Shown here piece after piece: positions 8,916-18,041 of a stretch of DNA of 64,000 nucleotides. The notes below the pieces were generated by a model. The model worked only from the letters and a program-made list of their open reading frames with translations. It was not told where the DNA came from and did not search any database. The translations under genes and the position numbers were made by a program. Each line of letters starts with the position of its first letter. Positions within the stretch are counted from its first letter, which is position 1. Origin of the DNA: Bog-473 sp963777485 (GTDB lineage: Bacteria > Actinomycetota > Acidimicrobiia > Acidimicrobiales > RAAP-2). Where the stretch lies: contig CAVZQP010000002.1 of NCBI GenBank assembly GCA_963777485.1, positions 806,001 to 870,000 of the forward strand, read 5' to 3'.

Positions 8916-9129
8916 ATTCGCGCCACACCGCCGTCATCCCGAGGTAGGAAAGAAACCCCGAAAACCGCCGTCGACCAGGGCCGACACCGCGCCGGCCACG
9001 CCCGGGCCCCGCAGGACGACGGGGTTACCATCTTTACTGCGCCGCGTCGGAACCCGACCCGGCCCTCGTTCTTCCCTCAGCCCCAACCCGCCTCCCACGA
9101 GCAAGATCCCGAGAAGGAGATCCACGAGC

Positions 9130-9957
9130 GTGCGCCTGCAGCCCGCATGGTTCAAGACGGAACCCATCGCCGCCAAGGTGCCCGAGGTCACCGCGCTGTT
9201 CTGGGTGGTCAAGATCTCCACGACCGCCGCCGGCGAGGCGATCTCCGACTGGATCGGGCTGAAGCACAACATCAAGTGGGGCTTCTTCCTCGACATCTTC
9301 ATGTTCTTCTCGGCGCTGTACCTCCAGTTCCGCTCGCGTCGATACGGCGCATGGACGTACTGGTACCTCGCCCTCGCCATCGCCACCGCCGGCACCGGCG
9401 TCGCCGACACGATGCACCTCGTGCTCAACCTGCCCTACGGCGTCACGTCGCTGTTCTGGCTCATCGTCCTCGCCGGGGTCTTCTACCTGTGGAACCGCAG
9501 CGAGCACACGCTCGATATCCACTCCATCACCACGAACCGCCGAGAGAAGTACTACTGGGCCGTCGTCTTCGCCACGTTCTGCCTCGGCACCGCGGTGGGC
9601 GACTTCGCCGCCACCACCCTCGGCCTGGGTTACCTCGCCTCCGCCGCTTTCTTCTGCGGCGTCATCCTCATCCCCTTCGCCGGCTGGAAGTTCCTGAACT
9701 GGAACAGCGTGTTCGCCTTCTGGTTCGCCTACGTCATCACCCGCCCGATCGGCGCCTCCTTCGCCGACTACCTCAGCAAGGCGCGCAACATCAGCGGCGC
9801 CGACTTCGGCGACTGGCAGACCGCCCTCCTCTTCACCGCCATCGTGGTCGGCCTCGTCGCCTACACCGCCAAGGCCCGCTACGACATCCAGCCCGAGTTC
9901 CAGTCCACCCCCGGCACCAACGAGGTCGCCGGCGGCCCGGTGCCCGAGCCTTCCTGA
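9130..9957 (+). CDS. COG4705-like integral membrane protein (DUF347 repeats)
   Basis: This 275-residue protein with about eight hydrophobic segments resembles the uncharacterised COG4705 family. It contains two versions of the family repeat, KVPEVTALFWVVKISTTAAGEAISDW near the N-terminus (here split as VPEVTALFWVVKISTTAAGE) and KYYWAVVFATFCLGTAVGDFA in the second half. GTG at 9130 is chosen because AAGGAGA lies about ten bases upstream and the frame before it is low-complexity. The family is sometimes annotated as membrane-anchored or manganese-related, but no function is established that I can state. It is followed by a gene-free repeat region. Confidence 0.8.
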   Translation: MRLQPAWFKTEPIAAKVPEVTALFWVVKISTTAAGEAISDWIGLKHNIKWGFFLDIFMFFSALYLQFRSRRYGAWTYWYLALAIATAGTGVADTMHLVLNLPYGVTSLFWLIVLAGVFYLWNRSEHTLDIHSITTNRREKYYWAVVFATFCLGTAVGDFAATTLGLGYLASAAFFCGVILIPFAGWKFLNWNSVFAFWFAYVITRPIGASFADYLSKARNISGADFGDWQTALLFTAIVVGLVAYTAKARYDIQPEFQSTPGTNEVAGGPVPEPS

Positions 9958-10320
9958 GCCGGCCCGCCACCTTTCGGCTCCGCCGCCGCCCCGCCCCGCC
10001 GCCGGACCCCATTCCGGGGCGACTCCCAATCCCCCCGCAGCCGTATATGCCCAACCACCCTGGGCCGTCTTCCGGTTGTCTACGCGTTTGCTGTTGTAGA
10101 AGCCGCCCCTTTCCACAACCCCTGCGTTGTAGACGGGCGTCCACGGACTGGTTCACAACCCGTGCGTTGTGGAAATTGGCCGTTTCCACAACGGAGCCGC
10201 CTATACAACCGACACCAACTCTCCATCCGCCCTCCATATAGGAACGCAAACCCCCAGGGCGATTCCCGGCGCCCTCCGCTGCGGGCCGGCGGGAGCCGCA
10301 CCGCCCATAGGGTGCCTGCC
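9958..10320. repeat. Gene-free region with clustered inverted repeats around TTCCACAAC/GTTGTGGAA
   Basis: This 363-base gap holds at least three hairpin-capable inverted repeats sharing one core. The best is CGTTGTGGAAA at 10165-10175 facing TTTCCACAACG at 10183-10193: 11 perfect pairs and a 7-base loop. A second pairs GTTGTAGAA (10093-10101) with TTCCACAAC (10111-10119), one mismatch. A third, weaker one pairs GTTGTAGA at 10126 with TTCACAAC at 10152. Two further related half-sites lie at 10075 and 10204. Nothing protein-coding is seen. The cluster could be an array of regulator sites or a small repetitive (REP-like) element; the half-site differs from the DnaA box. Confidence 0.65.
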
Positions 10321-10827
10321 ATGGACGTCCCCGCATTGCTCATCGAGATCTACGGCCGGATCCCGCTCCTCGCCGAGGCGGCGGTCGACGGCCTGACTGC
10401 CGACCAGCTTGCGACGCCCCCGGCGCCCGGTGCCAACACGATCGGCTGGCTCATCTGGCACCTCACCCGGGTCCAGGACCACCACATGGCCGAGCTCATG
10501 GAGACCGATCAGATCTGGACCACCGGCGACTGGGCGACTCGCTGCGGGCTCGACCCGGACCCGAACAACACGGGCTACGGCCACAAACCCGAACAGGTGC
10601 TGTCCGTGCGTCCCGAGACGCCCGACGTGCTGCTCGGCTACCTCGACGCCGTCCATCAGCGAACGTGCGGCATGCTCGAAGGCCTGGCACCCGACGACCT
10701 CGACCGCGTGGTCGACCGGCGGTGGGACCCACCCGTCACCATGGGCGTCCGCCTCGTGAGCATCGCCGACGATTGCATGCAGCACGCCGGCCAGGCCGCG
10801 TACGTGCGCGGGATCCTGACGCAGTAG
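10321..10827 (+). CDS. DinB/DUF664-family protein (mycothiol-dependent enzyme-like fold)
   Basis: The 168-residue protein fits the DinB four-helix superfamily, DUF664 branch. It shows LLIEIYGRIPLLAEAAVDGLT, the helix IGWLIWHLTRVQDHHMAEL with candidate metal-binding histidines (near 48 and 54-55), and the C-terminal DDCMQHAGQAAYVRG with a third histidine. In actinobacteria such proteins are often thiol transferases that use mycothiol, with the three histidines binding a metal; that is family knowledge, not proof here. The ATG at 10321 begins directly at the fold. No convincing operon partner. Confidence 0.82.
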   Translation: MDVPALLIEIYGRIPLLAEAAVDGLTADQLATPPAPGANTIGWLIWHLTRVQDHHMAELMETDQIWTTGDWATRCGLDPDPNNTGYGHKPEQVLSVRPETPDVLLGYLDAVHQRTCGMLEGLAPDDLDRVVDRRWDPPVTMGVRLVSIADDCMQHAGQAAYVRGILTQ

Positions 10828-10851
10828 CGGTAGCGGGCTACTGACGCACAA

Positions 10852-11667
10852 TCAGGAGCTCGTCGGGGGCTTCGGCCAGCGCACGAACTCCGAGAAGCGA
10901 TAGACCGTTTCGTATCCGAGGGAGCGGTAGATCGGCTCGCCCATCGGCGAGGCCTGCAGCGTGACCGATGAGGCACCGCGTTCGAAGGCCATGTTGGTGA
11001 CCGCCGTGGTGACCAACGCGCCGAGGCCGCTGCCACGGGCGGAGGAAACGGTGCCAACCCATTGCACGCTGGCGACACCGTCGCTCTCGAAGGTCATCGC
11101 CGTGGCAACGGCCAGGCCGTCGCGCCGCGCCACCACGATGTGCGCCGACGGGTCGTCCACCAACGCGGCCGCGTTGTCGAAGACTTCGGGGAGAATCTCG
11201 GCCGGCATCCCGTAGGTGGCGTAGGCCTCGGCGTTCACGCTCACACAGTCCGCAATGCCAGACTCGTCCTCGACCCGCTCGACCACCACGCCGTCGACAC
11301 CCTTGTGATCGGGGAGCGGGCCCAGGATGAGCATCTGCGGCACCGGCGAACCGAACGGCTCGAGACCGGCCGCCTGCAACGCGTCGCGCAGGTCGTCGTC
11401 CTCGCCGTTGTCGCGCACTTTGACGGAGAAGCCGCGGGCGAAGCTTCCGAAGAAAGATTCGGCGTGTGCGATGAGGACGGACCCTTCGACCGTCGGTCCG
11501 GTACGGAACGCGCTGTTCGCGACCACCGGCAGCCATGAGCCACCCGCGCACAGCACACACCCGTCGACCTCTTCGACGGCGCCCTTGGTGCTCCAGTGGG
11601 CCTGGGCTCGGTTGAACGCAATCAGGTTCGTCTGGCCGAGTTCGACTTCCTTCGAGAGGATCGCCAT
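10852..11667 (-). CDS. GNAT-family N-acetyltransferase
   Basis: This 271-residue protein has a C-terminal GNAT domain (about residues 130-265). VGTVSSARGSGLGALVTTAV is the acetyl-CoA pyrophosphate-binding loop in the form (R/S)ARGSGLG, followed by the late strand/helix SVTLQASPMGEPIYRSLGYETV typical of the family. The first 120 residues look like a degenerate second GNAT-like half. The acceptor substrate cannot be predicted. It is transcribed towards the DinB-like gene, the two stops being 24 bases apart, and away from its right-hand neighbour by 33 bases. Confidence 0.85.
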   Translation of the reverse strand: MAILSKEVELGQTNLIAFNRAQAHWSTKGAVEEVDGCVLCAGGSWLPVVANSAFRTGPTVEGSVLIAHAESFFGSFARGFSVKVRDNGEDDDLRDALQAAGLEPFGSPVPQMLILGPLPDHKGVDGVVVERVEDESGIADCVSVNAEAYATYGMPAEILPEVFDNAAALVDDPSAHIVVARRDGLAVATAMTFESDGVASVQWVGTVSSARGSGLGALVTTAVTNMAFERGASSVTLQASPMGEPIYRSLGYETVYRFSEFVRWPKPPTSS

Positions 11668-11700
11668 GCCGCCATGTTGCCGCGCCCGCCCGCTCGCTGC

Positions 11701-12168
11701 TCAGTTCTCCAGAGCGAAGACCGGATGCTTGGGCGCCTCGTCGGCCCAGTCGGCATCGCTGGCGTCAGCGGTGATGCCACCGAAGAACATGCCGGTCTCG
11801 AAAGCCCAGCGCTTCAGGTAGGAGCGCAGGATGGGGACGCTGTTCTCGACAGGGATCTCGCGTGCGATGCAGTGCTCGCGGTGACGGCCGAGGATGAGGA
11901 CCAGGTGTCCGTCGGCGCTGCGCACGTTGCGGACCCACTGGGTGTCCCCGCGGGGGGCGACGAGATACCGCTGGCCCTCGTAGGTGAGCAGGTTGACGGG
12001 GATGTGGTGCAGCTTGCCCGAGGTGCGGCCCTGGTGCTCGAGCACCCGGGAGCCCCGGACGCTGATGCCCAGGCGGGTGAACCCCTTGACCAGCCGGTTG
12101 AAGACGTTGCGGGTGAACCAGTCCGGACGCTGGTAGTGGGGGGTGGCGGGGCTTGGGGTGGCCTCCAT
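11701..12168 (-). CDS. Nitroreductase/deazaflavin-dependent oxidoreductase (DUF385 family)
   Basis: This 155-residue protein of the split-barrel DUF385 (DDN-like, F420-dependent) family shows RVLEHQGRTSGKLHHIPVN, YLVAPRGDTQWVRNVRSADGHLVL and the terminal ADEAPKHPVF. In this family the GRTSG...R..P strand and the GG/GD..W..N motif bind F420 in characterised mycobacterial members. The start at 12168 is preferred because AGGAGG lies five bases upstream; a longer version from 12210 lacks this. It is divergent from a TetR gene with a shared operator-like region, so it is probably the TetR target. Confidence 0.86.
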   Translation of the reverse strand: MEATPSPATPHYQRPDWFTRNVFNRLVKGFTRLGISVRGSRVLEHQGRTSGKLHHIPVNLLTYEGQRYLVAPRGDTQWVRNVRSADGHLVLILGRHREHCIAREIPVENSVPILRSYLKRWAFETGMFFGGITADASDADWADEAPKHPVFALEN

Positions 12169-12204
12169 CGGAGCCTCCTGCGTGGTGTGGGTGAAGGTTG
12201 TCAT

Positions 12205-12254
12205 GAACAATGATCCTAAGCGAGAACAATGCTCACGTCAAGTACTTGTGTTCT
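12205..12254. promoter_or_regulatory. Operator-like repeats between the DUF385 gene and tetR
   Basis: The divergent intergenic region holds a direct repeat GAACAATG (12205-12212 and 12224-12231), a perfect 10-base palindrome CAAGTACTTG (12239-12248), and an outer inverted repeat AGAACA (12223-12228) / TGTTCT (12249-12254). This arrangement suits binding of the adjacent TetR-family repressor and control of both genes. No binding evidence exists. Confidence 0.5.
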
Positions 12255-12281
12255 GGTCACGGAACATGCAAACTGGCTGGC

Positions 12282-13037
<756 letters not shown>

Positions 13038-13073
13038 AGCGCGCCTCCCAGACGCCGCGCCAAACCCCACCGC

Positions 13074-13361
13074 TCAGCGCAATCGCGCCCGCAGTGCCTC
13101 CGCCCGGTCTCGCAACGGCTCCAGACGGTCCTCCGGAACGAAATCGGACAACGCCGCGATCACATCGCCCAACAGGCCGACCAACTCTTCGAGTTCGGCG
13201 CTTGCCTCCTGCAGCTTGATCTGGGAGAAGGGCCAAGCGATGGTGACGCGAGTTGTCGCGTTGTGGACGCCCGACGATGCATCCGATGCCTTGGTCACGT
13301 CGCGGCCACCCCCCGGGGCGGCCTTGACAGCGGAACGGCGAGGTTCGAGCGAATCTGCCAT
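13074..13361 (-). CDS. Small helical protein, function unknown
   Basis: This is a 95-residue protein preceded by a strong GGAGGGAGGAG ribosome-binding site. Residues 1-35 are polar and probably disordered. Residues 40-95 are helical with regular leucines (IKLQEASAELEELVGLLGDV, RLEPLRDRAEALRARL). No family recognised. It is followed by nothing on the same strand until the SDR region; the 70-residue gene upstream (13469-13681) is in the same orientation and equally well initiated, so the two may be one unit. Confidence 0.6.
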   Translation of the reverse strand: MADSLEPRRSAVKAAPGGGRDVTKASDASSGVHNATTRVTIAWPFSQIKLQEASAELEELVGLLGDVIAALSDFVPEDRLEPLRDRAEALRARLR

Positions 13362-13468
13362 GAGCTACTCCTCCCTCCGAGAACCGGGCGCGTGCACACC
13401 CACCGTGGCGACAGGTTGCGTTGCACCGGAGAACCTCGGGCGACCGCCGGGCCCGAAACGCCGAAGGG

Positions 13469-13681
13469 CTACCCCAGGACGGGCAACTTCAGCTGGATCC
13501 CCGCATTGGTGAGGAACGCGATCTTGTGCTCGAGGGCGATCTGCCAATCGACCATGTCCTTATCGAACTGCATGCGGTCGCCTTCTTCGCACGCGTGCTC
13601 GAGCTCGTCGAACGCCAGGTCTTCGGCGTCCAGCAGGGCCCGGTACCTCGAAAGGAAGTGGTCGTCGATCGGCTGATGCAC
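13469..13681 (-). CDS. Small acidic helical protein, function unknown
   Basis: This 70-residue protein is strongly acidic in the middle (DAEDLAFDELEHACEEGDRM) with a single cysteine, ending in a hydrophobic C-terminus (IQLKLPVLG). TAGGAGGG lies seven bases before the ATG, which decides the start. I do not recognise the family. It runs in the same direction as the small helical gene about 107 bases downstream. Confidence 0.6.
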   Translation of the reverse strand: MHQPIDDHFLSRYRALLDAEDLAFDELEHACEEGDRMQFDKDMVDWQIALEHKIAFLTNAGIQLKLPVLG

Positions 13682-13864
13682 GTCGTCCCTCCTACCGCGG
13701 CCCGACCTTTGCGAGCCGGCTCCAAAACGATACTTCTGTCACGCTTTGTTCGCTCAGGAGTGTCTCGGGATTGGGCGACTTTTGACACTCAACTGCAGTA
13801 TCCGCGGGTGGCCTGTGAAGGCAGCCAGCCGACTGCCCGGCAGCCAGTCCCTGGTCACCTCGGG

Positions 13865-14683
13865 TTACCAGAAACGGCGGAACCGGAGATAGGTGCGGGG
13901 CATCAGCGAGCGGAACACCATGGCCGCGTCGATCAGCCCCGACACGCTGATCTCCAGCGAAGGACCACCGGCCCGCGCCAGGATCCGCCGCGACACGCTG
14001 GCCACGCTTCGGCGGGTCAGGCGGGGCGGCTTCCGCAGGCCCCGCCCGAGCGCGCCCAGCCCCAGCTCAGTGGCCATGAAGGCCGGGTAGACCACGTGCA
14101 TCCGGACCCCCTTGGGCCCGAGCCGGAAGGAGGTCGACTCGGTGAAGGCCGACAGCGCCGCCTTCGAGGAGGGGTAGGCCCCAGGCCCGGGCGAGGGAAG
14201 GCGCCCGCCGTCAGAGGAGACGTTGATCACGATCCCCGTCCCCCGCTCGATCATCGACGGCGTCACGGCCAAGGTCGCCGCGACCGGAGCGAAGAAGTTC
14301 ACGTCGAAGGTGTGCCGGAAGTCGTCCTCGTCGATGTCGACCAGGCGGATGCCCGGGTCCTGCGCCGCGTTGTTGATCAGCATGTCGATTGCGCCGTGCG
14401 TCTCGGCGACGTGGTCCAACACCTTGCGCAGGTTCTCGGTGTCGCTCACGTCGCAGGTGATCGTCTCCGACGAGACTGAGTGCTGCCCCAGCTCGAACGC
14501 CAGCGCATCGAGCCGCGCCGTGTTGCGCGCCAGGCCGATCACCGTCGCGCCCGCCCCCGCCAAATCCCGGCAGAGCTGCGCGCCGAGGCCAGCCGAGGCA
14601 CCGGTGACAACGGCCACCTTGCCGACGTAGCGGCCGCCGAACGAGGGCGGCCGTGCGGCGGACGAGAAACGGGACATCGCCAC
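13865..14683 (-). CDS. Short-chain dehydrogenase/reductase
   Basis: This 272-residue classical SDR has the cofactor motif TGASAGLG (about residues 28-35), the NNAA motif (in DMLINNAAQ), the catalytic Ser in INVSSDGG, and the YPSSK catalytic Tyr-Lys pair. Arg at LARN after the second strand suggests NADP. The tail (MVFRSLMPRTYLRFRRFW) is hydrophobic/basic and may associate with membrane, as in some steroid or fatty-acyl SDRs. It lies 12 bases downstream of an SCP2-like gene on the same strand, so the pair may act on a lipid; this is inference. Confidence 0.9.
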   Translation of the reverse strand: MAMSRFSSAARPPSFGGRYVGKVAVVTGASAGLGAQLCRDLAGAGATVIGLARNTARLDALAFELGQHSVSSETITCDVSDTENLRKVLDHVAETHGAIDMLINNAAQDPGIRLVDIDEDDFRHTFDVNFFAPVAATLAVTPSMIERGTGIVINVSSDGGRLPSPGPGAYPSSKAALSAFTESTSFRLGPKGVRMHVVYPAFMATELGLGALGRGLRKPPRLTRRSVASVSRRILARAGGPSLEISVSGLIDAAMVFRSLMPRTYLRFRRFW

Positions 14684-14695
14684 CGGAGAACGCGC

Positions 14696-15184
14696 TCAGA
14701 ATTCCGAGGACGGAGTGTCGTCGATCGGATCTGTCAGGTCATCGAGCGCCGGGCCCAGGAGCGCCGCCGCCGCCGCCAAGATCTCCTGGCCCGCGACGAG
14801 CGCCGCCAGGTCGCCGCGGACCCGCACCCGTCCCGCCGCCAGCGCATCTGCCGGATCCAATCGGCCGAGGGCCAGGGCAAGGGCATCGGCGTACTCCAGC
14901 GCGATCGTGGTGGTCGCCGCCGCCCCCGTACCGTCGGCGTCGAGGGCGATGTGCGCATGCCCCTCCGTCACGGAGAGCACGACACGGACCTCGTGGCCTG
15001 CTGAACCCCCGACCGCCCCGGCTACGTCCGTAGGTACCCCGCTCACCACCTGGGCCACGGTGAACGTGCCGTCGGCGGCCGCGAACGAGCCCGCGGCAGC
15101 CGCCGAGATGGCGTCCGAGAGATCCAGCGCGCCCAGCGCATCGTCGAAGGCCTGGACCCACTCGGGTGAGAGATAACGCGCCAC
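14696..15184 (-). CDS. SCP2 sterol-binding-domain-like protein
   Basis: This 162-residue protein has a fold pattern resembling SCP2-type lipid-binding domains: a long N-terminal helix (LSPEWVQAFDDALGAL), beta strands (HEVRVVLSVTEGHAHIALDA), TTIALEYADALALALGRLD, and the terminal helix VRVRGDLAALVAGQEILAAA. These domains bind sterols, fatty acyls or CoA esters and typically have no catalytic residues. It is directly upstream of an SDR in the same direction. Confidence is moderate because the domain is weakly conserved. Confidence 0.65.
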   Translation of the reverse strand: MARYLSPEWVQAFDDALGALDLSDAISAAAAGSFAAADGTFTVAQVVSGVPTDVAGAVGGSAGHEVRVVLSVTEGHAHIALDADGTGAAATTTIALEYADALALALGRLDPADALAAGRVRVRGDLAALVAGQEILAAAAALLGPALDDLTDPIDDTPSSEF

Positions 15185-15228
15185 AGGCGAGGAAAGTAAC
15201 AGTCGGGAGCGTGGTCAGAACCGCTGCC

Positions 15229-15281
15229 GCCGGCCCGCCGGCCCGCCGGCCCGCCGGGCCCGCCGGCCCGCCGGACCCGCC
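15229..15281. repeat. GC-only tandem repeat after sdhB
   Basis: About six imperfect copies of an octamer (CCCGCCGG) lie between the sdhB stop and the SCP2-like gene. They can fold into GC hairpins and may work as a transcription terminator for the sdh operon, although there is no T-run. Confidence 0.55.
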
Positions 15282-15286
15282 AGGAC

Positions 15287-16162
15287 TCAGTCTTCCGACG
15301 TCATCTCCGCTTCGAGCGCCGATTTCTTGGAACGCCCCATGATCTTGCGCCCCAGCCACGCCACCGGGTCGTACCGAGCGTCGACCACGCGCTCCTTCAT
15401 CGGGATGATCGCGTTGTCGGTGATGTGAATGTGCTCGGGGCACACCTCGGTGCAGCACTTGGTGATGTTGCACATTCCCAGACCCATGTCGTGCGACAGC
15501 TCGCGCCGGTCGTTCACGTCCAAGGGGTGCATCTCCAACTCCGCGAAGCGAATGAAGAAACGAGGCCCCGCATACCGAGGCTTGTTCTCCTCGTGGTCAC
15601 GGATGACGTGACATACGTCCTGGCACATGAAGCACTCGATGCACTTGCGGAATTCCTGGCCACGCTCGACGTCGATCTGTTGCATCCGGTAGCCGCCCTC
15701 GGGCTCGGGCCCCGGCTTGAACGCCGGCACCTTCTTGGCCATCTCGTAGTTGAAGGACACGTCGGTCACCAGGTCCCGGATGATCGGGAACGTCTTCATC
15801 GGCGCCACCGTCACCGGCTCACCCTCGGGCAGCGTGTCCATGCGTGTCATGCACATCAGCCGCGGCAGCCCGTTGATCTCGGCCGAGCACGACCCGCACT
15901 TGCCGGCCTTGCAGTTCCAGCGGCACGCCAGGTCGGGCGCCGGGTCGGCCTGGATCCGGTGGATCACGTCCAGCACGACCTCACCCTCGACCGCGGGCAT
16001 CTCGTAGTCGGTGAATTCGCCGCCGTCCTCGTCCCCGCGCCACACCCGCATCGTCACCTTCTCGGCGCTCCGGGTGTCGGCCCCGTCGGCCGCGCCGGGC
16101 TGCGCACCGGGGGCGGACGCCGTGCCGCCGGCCCCGACGTCGGCCGCAGTCGTCTCAGCCAT
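15287..16162 (-). CDS. sdhB: Succinate dehydrogenase iron-sulfur subunit
   Basis: The subunit carries electrons from the flavoprotein to the membrane anchor. In this 291-residue protein the N-terminal 35 residues are Ala/Gly-rich. Then comes a plant-type ferredoxin domain with the 2Fe-2S ligands CRWNCKAGKCGSCS and a later Cys (LMCMTRMD). The C-terminal domain has CIECFMCQDVC and CNITKCCTEVCP for the 4Fe-4S and 3Fe-4S centres. It is the last gene of the sdhC-sdhA-sdhB operon and starts four bases after the sdhA stop. The subunit set matches the mycobacterial Sdh1 type (Rv0247c-Rv0249c). Confidence 0.95.
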   Translation of the reverse strand: MAETTAADVGAGGTASAPGAQPGAADGADTRSAEKVTMRVWRGDEDGGEFTDYEMPAVEGEVVLDVIHRIQADPAPDLACRWNCKAGKCGSCSAEINGLPRLMCMTRMDTLPEGEPVTVAPMKTFPIIRDLVTDVSFNYEMAKKVPAFKPGPEPEGGYRMQQIDVERGQEFRKCIECFMCQDVCHVIRDHEENKPRYAGPRFFIRFAELEMHPLDVNDRRELSHDMGLGMCNITKCCTEVCPEHIHITDNAIIPMKERVVDARYDPVAWLGRKIMGRSKKSALEAEMTSED

Positions 16163-16165
16163 CGG

Positions 16166-18034
16166 TTACTTCCCTTCCTCGAAGAGCTCGCGCAGTTCGG
16201 CGGGCATCTCGGGCAACGGCTCGGGGCCGATAGCAATCGGCGCCAGGTACCCCCGCTCGCCCGTCTGGCGCTGCACGAAGTTCACCTTGCCCATCTCGGG
16301 GTCCGGACCCGGGTAGTCCTCCCGCGTGTGGCCACCGCGTGACTCCCTCCGGTTGAGGGCACCCTGGGCCACGGCGATCGACGTCGTGATCATCGACGGG
16401 AGGTCGGTGGCCAGGTTCCAGCCCGGGTTGTAGGCGCGGCCGCCCTTCACCTGCACCTTGGCCGTCTTCTGGCGCAGATCCTCGAGCTTGGCGAGCGCCT
16501 CTTCGAGCTCGGGCCCGGTGCGGATGATCCCCACGAGCGAATGCATGGTCTCCTGCAGCTCGTGCTGGACGTCATAGGGGTTCCGGCCCCCGTCGCGCCC
16601 GAACGGAGCAAACGCCTCGTCGATCACCGCCGCCACCTGTGCCCGGTCGACCGTGGGGGAGCCGGCACGACCTTCGGCGAAGTCGGCGGCGCCGATGCCG
16701 GCCCGGCGGCCGAAGACGACGAGGTCCGACAGCGAATTGCCGCCCAGGCGGTTCGATCCGTGCATGCCGCCCGCCACCTCACCTGCAGCGAAGAGTCCGG
16801 GGACGGTGGCAGCCTCGGTTTCGGCGTCAACGCGCACACCGCCCATCATGTAGTGGCAGGTGGGCCCGACCTCGAAGGGGCCGGCCGTGATGTCCACGCC
16901 GGCCAGCTCCATGAACTGGTGGTACATGGACGGAAGGCGACGGCGGATGTACTCGGGCGTCCGCCGCGACGCGATGTCCAAGTAGACGCCGCCGTGTGGC
17001 GACCCACGACCTGCCTTGACCTCGCTGTTGATGGCTCGGGCCACCTCGTCGCGGGGCAACAGATCGGGCGTGCGACGGTTGTTGTTGTGATCCTCGTACC
17101 AGGCGTCGGCTTCTTCTTCGGTCTCGGCCGTCTCGGCCCGGAACATGTCGGCGACGTAGTTGAACATGAACCGCTCACCCTCGGAGTTGCGCAGCACGCC
17201 GCCGTCGCCGCGCACTCCCTCGGTCACCAGGATGCCGCGCACCGACAGCGGCCACACCATGCCGGTCGGGTGGAACTGCACGCACTCCATGTCGATGACG
17301 TCGGCCCCGGCCCAGATGGCCATGGCGTGGCCGTCGCCGACGGACTCCCACGAGTTTGAGGTGTACTTCCACGATTTGCCGATCGAGCCCGTCGCGAGGA
17401 TGAACGCCTTCGCCGTGAAGAGCTTCATTTCCCCGGTGGGACGCATGTAGCCCACCGCCCCGCTGATCCGGCCCTCGGCGTCGGGCAAGAGGCGGAGGAT
17501 CTTGCACTCCATGAACACGTCGGTGTCCATGGAGACGACCTTCTGCTGGAGCGTCCTGATGAGCTCGAGCCCGGTGCGGTCGCCGACGTGGGCCAGGCGG
17601 GCGTAGCGGTGGCCGCCGAAGTCGCGCTGGGTGATGCGGCCGTCGGCGGTGCGGTCGAGCAGGGCGCCCCAGCGCTCCAGCTCGTAGACCCGCTCGGGAG
17701 CCTCCTGGGCGTGGAGCTGCGCCATGCGCCAGTTGTTGAGCATCTTGCCGCCGCGCATGGTGTCGCGGAAGTGGACCTGCCAGTTGTCCTCGGACCAGAC
17801 GTTGCCCAGGGCGGCGGCAATGCCGCCCTCGGCCATGACGGTGTGCGCCTTGCCGAGCAGCGACTTGCAGATCACCGCGACGCGCAGGCCCCGCTCTTTG
17901 GCCTCGATCGTCGCCCGCAGCCCGGCGCCGCCGGCGCCGATCACGATGACGTCGTAGTCGTGGGTCTCGTAGTCATCGCCCGACACCGACACCCTCGACG
18001 TTGCGGATGTTTCGCCCGTTTCGGTAGCCATCAT
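16166..18034 (-). CDS. sdhA: Succinate dehydrogenase/fumarate reductase flavoprotein subunit
   Basis: This subunit oxidises succinate to fumarate with covalently bound FAD. The 622-residue protein has the dinucleotide fold DVIVIGAGGAGLRATIEA (residues 28-45). His64 in KAHTVMAEGGIAAA is the FAD-linking position. The substrate region shows VQFHPTGMVWP, and later CHYMMGGVRVDAETEA, HGSNRLGGNSLSDLVVFGRRAG and the C-terminal helix. Length matches the Rv0248c type. The ATG pair at 18034/18031 is preceded by AAGGG. It lies between sdhC and sdhB, seven and three bases from its neighbours. Confidence 0.95.
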   Translation of the reverse strand: MMATETGETSATSRVSVSGDDYETHDYDVIVIGAGGAGLRATIEAKERGLRVAVICKSLLGKAHTVMAEGGIAAALGNVWSEDNWQVHFRDTMRGGKMLNNWRMAQLHAQEAPERVYELERWGALLDRTADGRITQRDFGGHRYARLAHVGDRTGLELIRTLQQKVVSMDTDVFMECKILRLLPDAEGRISGAVGYMRPTGEMKLFTAKAFILATGSIGKSWKYTSNSWESVGDGHAMAIWAGADVIDMECVQFHPTGMVWPLSVRGILVTEGVRGDGGVLRNSEGERFMFNYVADMFRAETAETEEEADAWYEDHNNNRRTPDLLPRDEVARAINSEVKAGRGSPHGGVYLDIASRRTPEYIRRRLPSMYHQFMELAGVDITAGPFEVGPTCHYMMGGVRVDAETEAATVPGLFAAGEVAGGMHGSNRLGGNSLSDLVVFGRRAGIGAADFAEGRAGSPTVDRAQVAAVIDEAFAPFGRDGGRNPYDVQHELQETMHSLVGIIRTGPELEEALAKLEDLRQKTAKVQVKGGRAYNPGWNLATDLPSMITTSIAVAQGALNRRESRGGHTREDYPGPDPEMGKVNFVQRQTGERGYLAPIAIGPEPLPEMPAELRELFEEGK

Positions 18035-18041
18035 CGAACCC

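Noticed and set aside
10075..10210. Replication origin with a DnaA-box array
   Set aside because: The repeated core TTCCACAAC differs from TTATCCACA at fixed positions, there is no AT-rich unwinding element, and no dnaA, dnaN or gyr genes nearby.
15229..15281. CRISPR array
   Set aside because: The unit is an 8-base GC tandem repeat without spacers; no cas genes in the window.
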